DNA of 28,890 bases from Alphaproteobacteria bacterium (GTDB taxonomy: Bacteria; Pseudomonadota; Alphaproteobacteria; Rhodobacterales; Rhodobacteraceae): the NCBI GenBank assembly GCA_024277955.1, contig JAJRUE010000062.1, forward strand, positions 1 to 28,890, read 5' to 3'. Under the pieces are notes generated by a model. That model saw only the letters and a list, made by a program, of their open reading frames with translations, did no database searches and was not told where the DNA came from. The translations under genes and the position numbers were made by a program. Positions 8,981 to 16,647 of the stretch are shown piece by piece; position 1 is the first letter of the stretch; every line of letters begins with the position of its first letter.

Positions 8981-9099
8981 TGAATTCAGTCAGACGCGAC
9001 GTGCTCTAGGTTGGGAACCTGGGCCTTGCCAGGGATGTAACCCCTTTCCTCTTGCCCGGCAGCGTGCCAAGCTCCGGCGGCAACAAGCCGGGGGGAAGC

Positions 9100-9789
9100 A
9101 TGGGCATCACCACCTGCATATTCGACGCCTATGGCACATTGTTCGACGTGACCGCCGCCGCGCGTCAAGCGGCCGATGAACCGGGGCGCGAGGCCCTGGC
9201 CGCCTGCTGGCGGAAACTGGCCACCGACTGGCGGCTGAAACAGCTGCAATACACCTGGCTGCGCGCGGTCGCCGGGGCGCATGCGGATTTCTGGCAGGTG
9301 ACGCAGGACGGGCTGGACTGGGCGATGGAGGCCAACGGGCTGCATGACGCCGAGCTGCGCGAACGCCTGCTGGCGCTCTACTGGGAACTGTCCGCCTACC
9401 CCGAGGTGCCGGCCATGCTGGCGGCGCTCAAGTCGGCGGGCTTCAACACCGCGATCCTGTCGAACGGCTCGCCGGAGATGCTGGCCGGCGCGGTGCAATC
9501 GGCGGGCGTGGGCGCAGAGCTTGACGATGTGCTGTCGGTGGAAAGCGTCGGCGTGTTCAAGCCCGACGCCCGGGTCTACGCGATGGTCACCGACCGGTTC
9601 GAATGCACCCGCGACCAGGTTCTGTTCGTGTCCTCGAACGGCTGGGACGCGGCGGCGGCGGCGGGGTTCGGCTTTCGCGCGGTCTGGGTGAACCGGGCGG
9701 GCGAACCGATGGACCGGCTGCCCTGGAAACCCGAACGCGTGCTGGACGACCTGGCCGGCATCCCCGCCCTGGCAGGAGACTGGCGATGA
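9100..9789 (+). CDS. L-2-haloacid dehalogenase (HAD type II)
   Basis: HAD-superfamily hydrolase that should replace the halogen of 2-haloalkanoic acids by hydroxyl through an aspartyl-ester intermediate. In the 229 residues every position of the L-DEX active site can be matched: nucleophile D9 in FDAYGTLFD, T13, R45 in WRLKQLQYTW, S121-N122 in SNGS, K154 in KPDARVY, Y160, and S178/N180/D183 in SSNGWDAA. The WRxKQLxYTW block is specific to haloacid dehalogenases, so the substrate class is better supported than usual. ATG 9100 follows GGGGGGAAGC; a longer frame from 9052 is less likely. First gene of a five-gene operon; its stop overlaps the next start (ATGA). Confidence 0.9.
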   Translation: MGITTCIFDAYGTLFDVTAAARQAADEPGREALAACWRKLATDWRLKQLQYTWLRAVAGAHADFWQVTQDGLDWAMEANGLHDAELRERLLALYWELSAYPEVPAMLAALKSAGFNTAILSNGSPEMLAGAVQSAGVGAELDDVLSVESVGVFKPDARVYAMVTDRFECTRDQVLFVSSNGWDAAAAAGFGFRAVWVNRAGEPMDRLPWKPERVLDDLAGIPALAGDWR

Positions 9790-10610
9790 ACACCTTTCAA
9801 AGCTTCGACGGCCTGGCGCTGGCCTACCGGGACGAAGGCGAAGGCCTGCCGGTATTGTGCCTGGCCGGGCTGACCCGCTCGATGGCGGATTTCGACTACC
9901 TCGCGCCGCATCTCGGCGGCGTGCGGCTGATCCGCATGGACTATCGCGGGCGGGGCGCTTCGCAGCACGCGCCCGATCCGATGAGCTACACCATCCCCAC
10001 CGAAGCTCGCGACGCGCTGGACCTGCTGGATCACCTGGGGATCGAGCGCGCGGCGATCATCGGCACCTCGCGCGGCGGGCTGATCGCGATGGCGCTGGGG
10101 GTCATGGCGCATGGCCGGCTGCGCGGGGTATGCCTGAACGACATCGGCCCGGAAATCCCCGCCGCCGGGCTGGGGCGGATCATGGACTACCTTGGCCGCA
10201 AACCGAAATTCAAGACCCGCGCCGAGATGGCCGCGGCCCTGCCGGCGCTGCTGCCGGGGTTCGCCAATGTGCCGCCCGACCGCTGGCTGGCCGAAGCCGA
10301 ACACCAGACGGTCGAAACCGAAACCGGGCTGGACATCCCCTATGACCCCCGGCTGCGCGACGCGGTGGCGGCGGCGGCGATGCAGGACACCCCCGACCTG
10401 TGGCCGATGTTCGACGCGCTCGCCGATCTGCCGCTGGCGCTGATCCGGGGGGCGAACTCGGACCTGCTCAGCCGCGAAACCGCCGACGAGATGCACCACC
10501 GCCGCCCCGACATGCTGTTTGCCGAAGTGCCCGACCGCGGCCACGCCCCCTTTCTCGACGAACCCGAGGCGCTCGCCGTCATCCGCACCTGGATCAAGGC
10601 CTGCGCGTGA
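9786..10610 (+). CDS. Alpha/beta-hydrolase
   Basis: Cytoplasmic hydrolase of the alpha/beta fold, 274 residues with no signal peptide. The nucleophile elbow is GTSRGG (S95). The acid is probably the Asp of RGANSDLLS, and the His is in DRGHAPFLDEPEAL. MDYRGRGAS after strand 4 is the usual D-x-R-G-x-G-x-S pattern. The true start is ATG 9786, overlapping the dehalogenase stop by 4 bp; the longer frame from 9603 lies inside the dehalogenase gene. The arrangement implies coupling of ester or lactone hydrolysis with the enzymes next to it, but the substrate cannot be read from sequence. Confidence 0.87.
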   Translation: MNTFQSFDGLALAYRDEGEGLPVLCLAGLTRSMADFDYLAPHLGGVRLIRMDYRGRGASQHAPDPMSYTIPTEARDALDLLDHLGIERAAIIGTSRGGLIAMALGVMAHGRLRGVCLNDIGPEIPAAGLGRIMDYLGRKPKFKTRAEMAAALPALLPGFANVPPDRWLAEAEHQTVETETGLDIPYDPRLRDAVAAAAMQDTPDLWPMFDALADLPLALIRGANSDLLSRETADEMHHRRPDMLFAEVPDRGHAPFLDEPEALAVIRTWIKACA

Positions 10611-11602
10611 ACATCGACATGATCCGCGCTGCGGCCGGGCGGCTGGCCGGCAAGGCCCGGCGCACGCCGCTGCTGCGTTCGCCGTTCCTTGACGCGATCG
10701 CCGGCCGGCCGGTGCTGGTCAAGCCCGAATGCCTGCAGCACACCGGATCGTTCAAGTTCCGCGGCGCCTGGTCGGCGATCTCGGCACTGTGCGACCCCTG
10801 CGAAAACGGCGCGCACCCCACCGGCGTCATCGCCTATTCCAGCGGCAACCACGCGCAAGGGGTGGCGCTGGCGGCGCGCGAACACGCCTTGGCGGCGGTG
10901 ATCGTGATGCCCTCGGACGCGCCACGGCTCAAGATCGAAAACACCCGCGCCCTGGGGGCCGAGGTGGTGCTTTATGACCGCGGCGGCGAGGACCGCGACG
11001 CGCTGGGGGCGCAGCTGGCACGCGAACGCGGCCTGGTGCTGATCAAGCCGTTCGACAATCCGCAGGTGATCGCCGGCCAGGGCACGGTGGGGCTGGAAAT
11101 CGCCGCCCAGGCCGCCGATGAGGGCATCAGCGCCGCGCATGTGCTGGTGCCCTGCGGCGGCGGCGGGCTGAGTTCGGGCATCGCGCTGGCGCTGGCGGCA
11201 GAAGCGCCGGCCATGCAGGTGCACCCGGTGGAACCGGCGGGCTTTGACGACGTGGTGCGTTCGCAGCTTTCGGGGCGGCGCGAAACCAACCCGGCCAGCA
11301 CCGGGTCGATCTGCGACGCGGTGATCACCCCGCGCGCGGGCGCGTTGACCTGGCCGATCATCGCGCAGCTCTGCGCGCCGGGCCTTGTGGTCAGCGACGA
11401 CGACGCCTTGCGGGCGATGGCCCAGGGCTTTGCCCGGCTCAAGATCGTGGCCGAACCCGGCGGCGCCATCGCGCTGGCGGCGGCGCTGTTTCAGGCCCGC
11501 GCCCTGCCCGGCGATGCGCCGTTGATCGCGGTGGTGTCCGGGGGCAATGTCGATGCGGCGATGTTCGCCACCGCACTGACCCGGTTCGGAGACTTTGCAT
11601 GA
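10607..11602 (+). CDS. PLP-dependent serine/threonine dehydratase-like enzyme
   Basis: Fold-type II pyridoxal-phosphate enzyme of 331 residues, resembling catabolic threonine/serine dehydratases and serine racemases. The Schiff-base lysine is K50 in TGSFKFRGA. SSGNHAQG binds the carboxylate of the substrate, and the phosphate-binding glycine loop is PCGGGGLSSG. The C-terminal SGGNVD block is typical of the family. There is no ACT regulatory domain, so this is the short, non-feedback-regulated form. The start is probably GTG 10607, which forms a GTGA overlap with the upstream stop; ATG 10619 is the alternative. The exact substrate (threonine, serine or a hydroxy-amino acid) is not decided. Confidence 0.88.
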   Translation: MNIDMIRAAAGRLAGKARRTPLLRSPFLDAIAGRPVLVKPECLQHTGSFKFRGAWSAISALCDPCENGAHPTGVIAYSSGNHAQGVALAAREHALAAVIVMPSDAPRLKIENTRALGAEVVLYDRGGEDRDALGAQLARERGLVLIKPFDNPQVIAGQGTVGLEIAAQAADEGISAAHVLVPCGGGGLSSGIALALAAEAPAMQVHPVEPAGFDDVVRSQLSGRRETNPASTGSICDAVITPRAGALTWPIIAQLCAPGLVVSDDDALRAMAQGFARLKIVAEPGGAIALAAALFQARALPGDAPLIAVVSGGNVDAAMFATALTRFGDFA

Positions 11603-12798
11603 CCGATTTCACCATCGCCAGTTTCAACGTCAAGAACCTGATCGGCCCGGAAAAGGAATATTACCGGTTCGAAAAATACACCCCCGAAGAACACGCCTGG
11701 AAAGAAGCCTGGCTGGCCGACCAGGTGATGTCTCTGAACGCCGATGTGATCTGCTTTCAGGAAATCTTCGACGCCGACGCCCTGCGCGCGGTGATCGCCG
11801 AAGCCGATGCGCGCGGCGCGGCCAGCAATGAAACCTCGCTTCCGGACCGGTCGAAACGCTACGCCCGCAAGGCGATTTTCCGAAAACTGGCCTATGAGCC
11901 CTACACCGACGCGGCGCTGGCCTTTACCGCCAACGCCAATGACGGCGCGCCTGGCGAACGCCGGCCGGGCCTTGCGATCCTGTCGCGCTACGGCTTTGCC
12001 GAAAAGCCCGAGATCATCCAGCAGCTCGGCGCGCCGCTGGAAATTCCGTTTCGCGAACTGACCGGCGAAGACGCCGGCCATGTCCGCCTGTCGCGTCTGT
12101 CGCGCCCGATCCTCAAGGCGCGCATCCCGGTGGATGGCACGCTGATCACCGTCTTCAACTGCCACCTCAAGTCGAAGCTGGGCGAATACCTGACCCCGCC
12201 GGGCGCCGCCTTTGCGCCTCAGGCCAACCTGCTGGCCTACGATGCGGCGGGCCGCGCGCTGGGCAGCCTGCGCGCCGGGCTGCGCCGGATGGCCGAAGCC
12301 TGGGTGCTGCGCCGGCTGATCCTGGACGAGCTGGACCGCGACCGCCCGGTGCTGGTGACCGGCGATTTCAACGACGGCGAACACGCGGTTTCCAGCGAAA
12401 TCGTCACCGGCGAAACCCCGTTTCGGAACTACGCCTGGATGCGGCGGCACGACGCGCAAAAGGCCAATGACCGCTACAGCGACGTGGAAGCCGCGCAGAT
12501 CCGCGAAAGCGTCGACCGGGTGCGCCTGCGTTCGGCGGAAAAGCAGTTCGTGCGCCGGTCGCTGCGCGACATGGTCTTTACCTCGGCCTTTGGCGGGGTT
12601 TACGAAAGCATCGACCAGATCCTGATGTCGCGCCACTTCGACGCCGACAACCCCGCCCGTATCGACCAGATGGAGTATTTCAGCGTGCTCAACGACCACA
12701 TCAACGACGGTTCGCACCCCGAAGCGCCCTATAACAAGCTGGCCTCGGACCACGGGCAGATCATGGCGCATTTCCGGCTGGGGAGCGCGCCGGGATGA
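11599..12798 (+). CDS. Endonuclease/exonuclease/phosphatase-fold protein
   Basis: A 399-residue protein of the EEP superfamily (DNase I / exonuclease III / phosphoesterase fold). The metal and catalytic positions are visible: N10 in SFNVKNL, E55 in CFQEIFD, H189 in FNCHLKSK, D256 and N258 in TGDFND, and D384-H385 in SDHGQ. These are the standard catalytic motifs, so it should be an active metal-dependent phosphoesterase. Whether it acts on nucleic acid or on a small phosphodiester or lipid is unknown. There is no signal peptide, which argues against a secreted nuclease. The ATG overlaps the dehydratase stop by 4 bp. Confidence 0.87.
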   Translation: MTDFTIASFNVKNLIGPEKEYYRFEKYTPEEHAWKEAWLADQVMSLNADVICFQEIFDADALRAVIAEADARGAASNETSLPDRSKRYARKAIFRKLAYEPYTDAALAFTANANDGAPGERRPGLAILSRYGFAEKPEIIQQLGAPLEIPFRELTGEDAGHVRLSRLSRPILKARIPVDGTLITVFNCHLKSKLGEYLTPPGAAFAPQANLLAYDAAGRALGSLRAGLRRMAEAWVLRRLILDELDRDRPVLVTGDFNDGEHAVSSEIVTGETPFRNYAWMRRHDAQKANDRYSDVEAAQIRESVDRVRLRSAEKQFVRRSLRDMVFTSAFGGVYESIDQILMSRHFDADNPARIDQMEYFSVLNDHINDGSHPEAPYNKLASDHGQIMAHFRLGSAPG

Positions 12799-13526
12799 GC
12801 GCCGCGACCCCGGGCAAAGACCCGATCATTCTGGTGCATGGCGCCTGGGGCAGCGCGCGCAGCTGGGACGCGCTGGTGGAACTGTTGCGCGCGCGCGGGC
12901 GCGAGGTTCAGGCCATTGACCTGCCCGGCCACGGCGAGAATCCGGCCGAGCCGGGCGACATCGGGCTTGCCGATTACGCCCGCCGGGTGGCAGAGGTCGC
13001 GCGCAGCTGCGGCCCGGCGCTGCTGGTGGGCCATTCGATGGGCGGCATGGCCATCTCGGCCGGGGCCGAACTGGCGCCGGACATGGTGCGCAAGCTGGTC
13101 TATGTCACCGCCTTTCTGCCGCGCGACGGCCAGTCGCTGCTGGACCTGATCCGCCAGCAGGACGCCCCCGGCGTGCAGCACGCGGTGCGCCCCGGCCCGG
13201 CGCCGGGCTGCACGGTGCTCGACGGCGCGCAGGCGGCGCAAGCGCTGTTTCAGGACGCATCCCCCGAGCAGCAACGCGCCGCCATCTCCGGTTTCGGGCC
13301 GCAACCGAACCGCGCGCAGACCGACCGGGTGCGGCTGACGGCTGAAAATTTCGGCGCAATCCCACGGGCCTATATCACCTGCACCCGGGACCGCACCATC
13401 ACCCCCGAGCTGCAGCGCGCGATGATCGAGGCCAGCCCCTGCCCCGAGATCCTGTCGCTCGACAGCGGCCACGTCCCGCAACTGACCCAGCCCGAGCGGC
13501 TGGCTGAACTGCTGGACAGCCTTTAG
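12795..13526 (+). CDS. Alpha/beta-hydrolase, esterase-like
   Basis: A 243-residue hydrolase similar to small esterases of the plant methylesterase (SABP2/MES)-like group. It has the oxyanion motif LVHGAWGSARSW near the N-terminus, LPGHGENPAEPG after strand 4, the nucleophile elbow GHSMGG (S81), an acid in TRDRTITPELQ and the His in DSGHVPQLTQPERL. It is last in the operon, and its ATG overlaps the preceding stop (ATGA). The last base of its TAG stop is the first base of the left arm of the inverted-repeat element that follows. The C-terminus looks complete, so that element did not truncate the gene. Confidence 0.87.
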   Translation: MSAATPGKDPIILVHGAWGSARSWDALVELLRARGREVQAIDLPGHGENPAEPGDIGLADYARRVAEVARSCGPALLVGHSMGGMAISAGAELAPDMVRKLVYVTAFLPRDGQSLLDLIRQQDAPGVQHAVRPGPAPGCTVLDGAQAAQALFQDASPEQQRAAISGFGPQPNRAQTDRVRLTAENFGAIPRAYITCTRDRTITPELQRAMIEASPCPEILSLDSGHVPQLTQPERLAELLDSL

Positions 13527-13786
13527 GGTCAAAACCCAATCAAGCTGCACCGCCAGCGTGAAAGGCGCGAATTACCTGACACTCGGGGCGCGCGCGACAG
13601 GGTGGTTCCCTTTGCACGCGGCCCGCGCCGCTAAGATGAAGCGCCTATCGTGCCCGAAGGGTTTGGCGGATTTCCGCCCCGGCTGCGTTACAGGCCCTTG
13701 AAATAGAAGCACTATTCCTCCGGCCCGTGCCTTGTCAGAACGGAAATCCGCCAAACTGGCGGTGCTGGTTGATTGGGTTTTGACCC
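13526..13786. repeat. Interrupted long inverted repeat (MITE-like, non-coding)
   Basis: The outer arms 13526-13556 and 13756-13786 are inverted copies matching at 29 of 31 positions; the ends read GGGTCAAAACCCAATCAA and its complement. A perfect inner pair, GTTTGGCGGATTTCCG at 13661-13676 and its complement at 13741-13756, joins directly to the outer arm on the right side only. On the left the two arm pieces are separated by 104 bp (13557-13660). This looks like one ancestral 46-bp arm pair whose left arm was interrupted. Small ORFs across it have no protein-like character. No transposase and no clear target duplication are seen. Confidence 0.65.
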
Positions 13787-13813
13787 CAGTCAACCCGGCG
13801 CTACCCGCGCCGG

Positions 13814-13868
13814 GGTCCAAGGCGCTTGCAAGCGCCTTGGACCAAGGTTTTTCGAAAAACCTTGGTCC
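13814..13868. repeat. Two overlapping perfect 30-bp palindromes
   Basis: 13814-13843 and 13839-13868 are each perfect 30-bp palindromes. They share the five bases GGACC, and both have CCAAGG/CCTTGG arms. The first has the core GGCGCTTGCAAGCGCC, the second an AT-rich core TTTTTCGAAAAA. Either would form a strong hairpin in RNA, and the pair could switch between two folds. They may act as a terminator for the upstream operon or be REP-like repeats. They lie 38 bp before the -35 of the MFS promoter. Confidence 0.7.
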
Positions 13869-13906
13869 CGGCCCCACCCTCGCAGCCAGAATCCCCCCTC
13901 CGCCCT

Positions 13907-13934
13907 TTGACACCTGAACCGATCGGTCTATATG
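13907..13934 (+). promoter_or_regulatory. Strong promoter with palindromic operator, upstream of MFS gene
   Basis: TTGACA (13907-13912), a 16-bp spacer and TATATG (13929-13934) form a near-consensus promoter. The spacer contains the perfect 10-bp palindrome ACCGATCGGT (13918-13927). A repressor there would block polymerase directly, the layout typical of TetR-family control of exporters. The regulator gene is not in the window. The predicted transcript start near 13941 rules out the ATG at 13932 as the MFS start. Confidence 0.7.
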
Positions 13935-13979
13935 CGACGGACGGCCCGATTTCAGGCCGCGCTTTCCTGCCGAGGTTCC

Positions 13980-15197
13980 ATGCCGCGCCGCCTGCCCCTG
14001 GTCTTCATCCTGCTGACCGTGACCATCGACGCCATGGGCATCGGGTTGATCTTGCCGGTCATGCCCGACCTGATCCGCGACGTGCTGGGCGGCTCGCTGG
14101 GCCGGGCGGCGGTGTGGGGCGGTATCCTGGCCACCTCATTTGCGGTGATGCAATTCCTGTTCGGCCCGGTGCTGGGCAGTCTTTCGGACCGGTTCGGACG
14201 CCGCCCGGTGCTGCTGGCCTCGATGTTCGTGATGATCCTCGACAATCTGTTCATGGCGCTGGCGGGCACCGTCTGGCTGCTGTTTGCCGGGCGGATCGTC
14301 GGCGGGCTGGCCTCGGCCACCCAGTCGACCGCCTCGGCGGCGCTGGCCGACATGTCGAAGCCCGAAGAAAAGGCCGCCAATTTCGGCCTGGTGGGGGCGG
14401 CCTTTGGGGTCGGTTTCGTGGTGGGGCCGCTGGCCGGCGGCCTGCTGGGCAGCCTTGGCCCGCGCGCGCCGTTTTACGCCGCGGCGGGGTTGGCGGCGGT
14501 GAACCTGGTGATCGGCGTCTTCACCCTGCCCGAAACCGTGACCGACGCCATCCGCCGCCCCTTCGAGTGGCGCCGCGCCACCCCGTTTGGCGCCTTTCGC
14601 AACATCGGCCGCCTGCCGGGGCTGGGGCGCATGCCGGTCACCGCCTTCATCATTTCGGTCGCGTTTTTCGTCTACCCGGCGGTCTGGGCCTATTTCGGCC
14701 AGGCGCGCTTTGGCTGGGACAGCCGGATGGTGGGGCTGTCCTTCGGCCTTTACGGGCTGGCGGTGGTGATCGTGCAGGGCGTGCTGATCCGCCCGATCCT
14801 GACGCGGCTGGGCGAACGGCGCACGGTGGTGCTGGGCCTGTGGATCGAGGTGATCACCTTCGTCACCCTGGGCTTTATCGCCAATGGCACGCTGGCGCTG
14901 CTGCTGACGCCGGTGACCGCGCTTGGCTCGATCGCCGGGCCGGCGCTGCAGGGGCTGATGTCGCGGCGCGCCGGCGACAACCAGCAGGGCGAACTGCAGG
15001 GCGTGCTGACCAGCGTCAACGCGGTGGCGGTGATCCTGGCGCCGCTGGTCATGACCCAGCTTTTCTGGTTCTTCACCAGCCAGGCCGCGCCGTTCCAGCT
15101 GCCCGGGGCGCCGTTCCTGCTGTCGGCGGCGCTCACGCTCGGGGCGATCCTGGTTTTCGCCGCCACCCCGCGCCGCGCGGCCGCCGGATCGCGCTAG
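13980..15197 (+). CDS. MFS efflux transporter, TetA/multidrug-like (DHA1)
   Basis: A 405-residue proton-driven exporter of the major facilitator superfamily with about twelve membrane segments. The N-terminus LPLVFILLTVTIDAMGIGLI, and the motif-A loop GSLSDRFGRRPVLL between helices 2 and 3, are characteristic of the TetA/DHA1 drug-efflux group; GAAFGVGFVVGPLAGG matches motif C of antiporters. ATG 13980 is chosen because it gives the family N-terminus, has a GAGG ribosome binding site, and lies after the predicted transcript start; ATG 13932 overlaps the -10. The substrate is unknown, since this group includes tetracycline, bicyclomycin-like and multidrug pumps. Regulation is probably through the ACCGATCGGT operator. 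Confidence 0.88.
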   Translation: MPRRLPLVFILLTVTIDAMGIGLILPVMPDLIRDVLGGSLGRAAVWGGILATSFAVMQFLFGPVLGSLSDRFGRRPVLLASMFVMILDNLFMALAGTVWLLFAGRIVGGLASATQSTASAALADMSKPEEKAANFGLVGAAFGVGFVVGPLAGGLLGSLGPRAPFYAAAGLAAVNLVIGVFTLPETVTDAIRRPFEWRRATPFGAFRNIGRLPGLGRMPVTAFIISVAFFVYPAVWAYFGQARFGWDSRMVGLSFGLYGLAVVIVQGVLIRPILTRLGERRTVVLGLWIEVITFVTLGFIANGTLALLLTPVTALGSIAGPALQGLMSRRAGDNQQGELQGVLTSVNAVAVILAPLVMTQLFWFFTSQAAPFQLPGAPFLLSAALTLGAILVFAATPRRAAAGSR

Positions 15198-15201
15198 GGC
15201 C

Positions 15202-15256
15202 TGCCCCCCGGGTCGCCGGCGATCCGCTTCGCGCCCGCCCCCCAAGGCGGGCGCGA
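15202..15256 (-). repeat. GC-rich palindromic repeat, copy 2, also a terminator candidate
   Basis: Read on the - strand it begins GCGCCCGCCTTGGGG, as does copy 1 at 8924-8980, and it ends in a similar CGACCCGGG-GCAG block. On the + strand, 15231-15240 and 15247-15256 form a perfect 10-bp stem with a 6-base loop, followed by ACTTT. It starts 5 bp after the MFS stop, so it may terminate that transcript. The remaining 75 bases to the next gene show only its ribosome binding region. Confidence 0.5.
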
Positions 15257-15331
15257 CTTTCCACCTTGCGCCGGGCCGGGCGCACAAGCACTCTGGCGCC
15301 AAAACAGCCGCAACAACCACGAGGTCCGCCC

Positions 15332-16414
15332 ATGTCCCTGATCAAAGCCGCCGTCTGCCACGAATTCGGCAAGCCGCTCACCATCGAACAGGTCGCCCTG
15401 CGCGCCCCCGGCCCCGGCGAGGTCGAAGTCACCCTGGCCGCCTGCGCGATCTGCCATTCCGACATTTCCTATGCCGAAGGCGCCTGGGGCGGCACCCTTC
15501 CGGCAGTCTACGGCCACGAAGCCGCCGGCCATATCAGCGCGCTCGGCGACGGGGTTTCGGGCCATGCGCTGGGGGATGCGGTGATCGCCACGCTGATCCG
15601 CGCCTGCGGCACCTGCCCGTCCTGCGCCACCGGCGCGCCGGTCTATTGCGCCACCCCGCACGACCGCGCCGCCGGCCCGCTGACCACCGCCGACGGGGGC
15701 AGGCTGGAACAGGGCCTGTCTACCGGGGCGTTTGCCGAAAAGGTGGTGGTGGATGCGTCGCAGATCGCCGCCATCCCCGCCGACATGCCGATGGAGGCCG
15801 CCTGCCTGCTGTCCTGCGGGGTCACCACCGGGGTCGGTTCCGTGGTCAACACCGCCGGCGTGCGCCCGGGTCATGTGGTGGTGGTGATCGGCGCGGGCGG
15901 CGTCGGGCTGAACGCCATCCAGGGCGCGCGCATCGCCGGGGCCGCGCGCATCATCGCCGTCGACATGAGCGAGGAAAAGCTGGCCACGGCGCGCGAGTTC
16001 GGCGCCACCGACGGGGTGCTGGCGACCGAGCCGAAACCGTGGAAGGCTGCCTTCAAGGCCGCCGGGCGGGCCGCGGATGCGGTCTTTGTCACCGTCGGCG
16101 CGATCCCCGCCTATGACGACGCGCCGCGCTACCTGGCGCCGCGCGGCCAGCTGGTGATGGTGGGCATGCCCCATTCCGGCGACAAGTCGGCCTATGAGCC
16201 GGTGATCATCGCCGCGCTGGGGCAGAACATGGTGGGCACCAAGATGGGCGACGTGGTGCTGTCACGCGACATCCCCTGGATGGTGGACCTGTGGCGGCAA
16301 GGCCGGCTAAAGCTGGAAGAGCTGGTGTCGGGCCGCTGGCCGCTTGAGCAGATCAACGAAGCCATTGCCGACACCAACGCGGGCGCGGCGCGGCGCAACG
16401 TGATCGTGTTCTGA
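15332..16414 (+). CDS. Zinc-dependent alcohol dehydrogenase (MDR family)
   Basis: A 360-residue medium-chain NAD(P)-dependent dehydrogenase. Catalytic zinc ligands are visible as C41 (AICHSD) and H62-E63 (GHEAAG). The structural zinc site has four cysteines, C92, C95, C98 and C106 (CGTCPSC ... C). The Rossmann glycine motif is GAGGVGLNAIQGA, with VDMSEEK ending strand 2, so NAD is the likelier cofactor. LLSCGVTTGVGSVVNTAGVRPG is typical of the class III/Zn-ADH group, but the long class III insertions are not obvious, so glutathione-dependent formaldehyde dehydrogenase is less likely. The ATG has an ACGAGGTCC ribosome binding site. A longer frame running from 13826 is an artefact of the MFS gene. 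Confidence 0.9.
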   Translation: MSLIKAAVCHEFGKPLTIEQVALRAPGPGEVEVTLAACAICHSDISYAEGAWGGTLPAVYGHEAAGHISALGDGVSGHALGDAVIATLIRACGTCPSCATGAPVYCATPHDRAAGPLTTADGGRLEQGLSTGAFAEKVVVDASQIAAIPADMPMEAACLLSCGVTTGVGSVVNTAGVRPGHVVVVIGAGGVGLNAIQGARIAGAARIIAVDMSEEKLATAREFGATDGVLATEPKPWKAAFKAAGRAADAVFVTVGAIPAYDDAPRYLAPRGQLVMVGMPHSGDKSAYEPVIIAALGQNMVGTKMGDVVLSRDIPWMVDLWRQGRLKLEELVSGRWPLEQINEAIADTNAGAARRNVIVF

Positions 16415-16423
16415 ACCCGGCAT

Positions 16424-16440
16424 CGGGGCCATTGGCCCCG
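16424..16440. terminator. Hairpin after the alcohol dehydrogenase gene
   Basis: A perfect 8+1+8 inverted repeat (CGGGGCCA, one base, TGGCCCCG) 10 bases after the stop. It has no T-run, so termination is only a guess. The following stretch to 16647 is GC-rich and non-coding as far as can be seen, with a run of GCC-type triplets at 16600-16640. Confidence 0.45.
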
Positions 16441-16647
16441 CGCCACCGGAGGTTCGCGAAAGCGTAAGCGGCGCGCGGTAGCGGCGGATGCGGCGCTTCA
16501 AATGGGCGGTGACTCTGCAACCGGTTGAAGCCGGGACCACACCGGAAATGATGCACCCCGGCCCCGCACCGGCGCGCCACGCCCGCGAACCGGCCCGCGC
16601 CAACGCCGCCGCCGCCACCCGCCGCCGGCCGCCGCCCGCCAGGCGGC

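Noticed and set aside
13526..13868. CRISPR array or complete insertion sequence
   Set aside because: The repeats are inverted, not regularly spaced direct repeats, and no transposase frame is present.
13572..13913. 113-residue - strand ORF in the inverted-repeat region
   Set aside because: It runs through the inverted repeats and both palindromes and has no domain; the DNA structure explains the open frame better than coding does.
13826..15331. N-terminal 500 residues of an 862-residue + strand frame fused to the alcohol dehydrogenase
   Set aside because: This part is an out-of-frame reading of the MFS gene; only the segment from 15332 is a real protein.
16415..16647. Coding potential in the gap between the alcohol dehydrogenase and the GNAT gene
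   Set aside because: The ORF at 16488-16775 is Arg/Pro/Ala-rich, overlaps the GNAT gene and has no plausible ribosome binding site.
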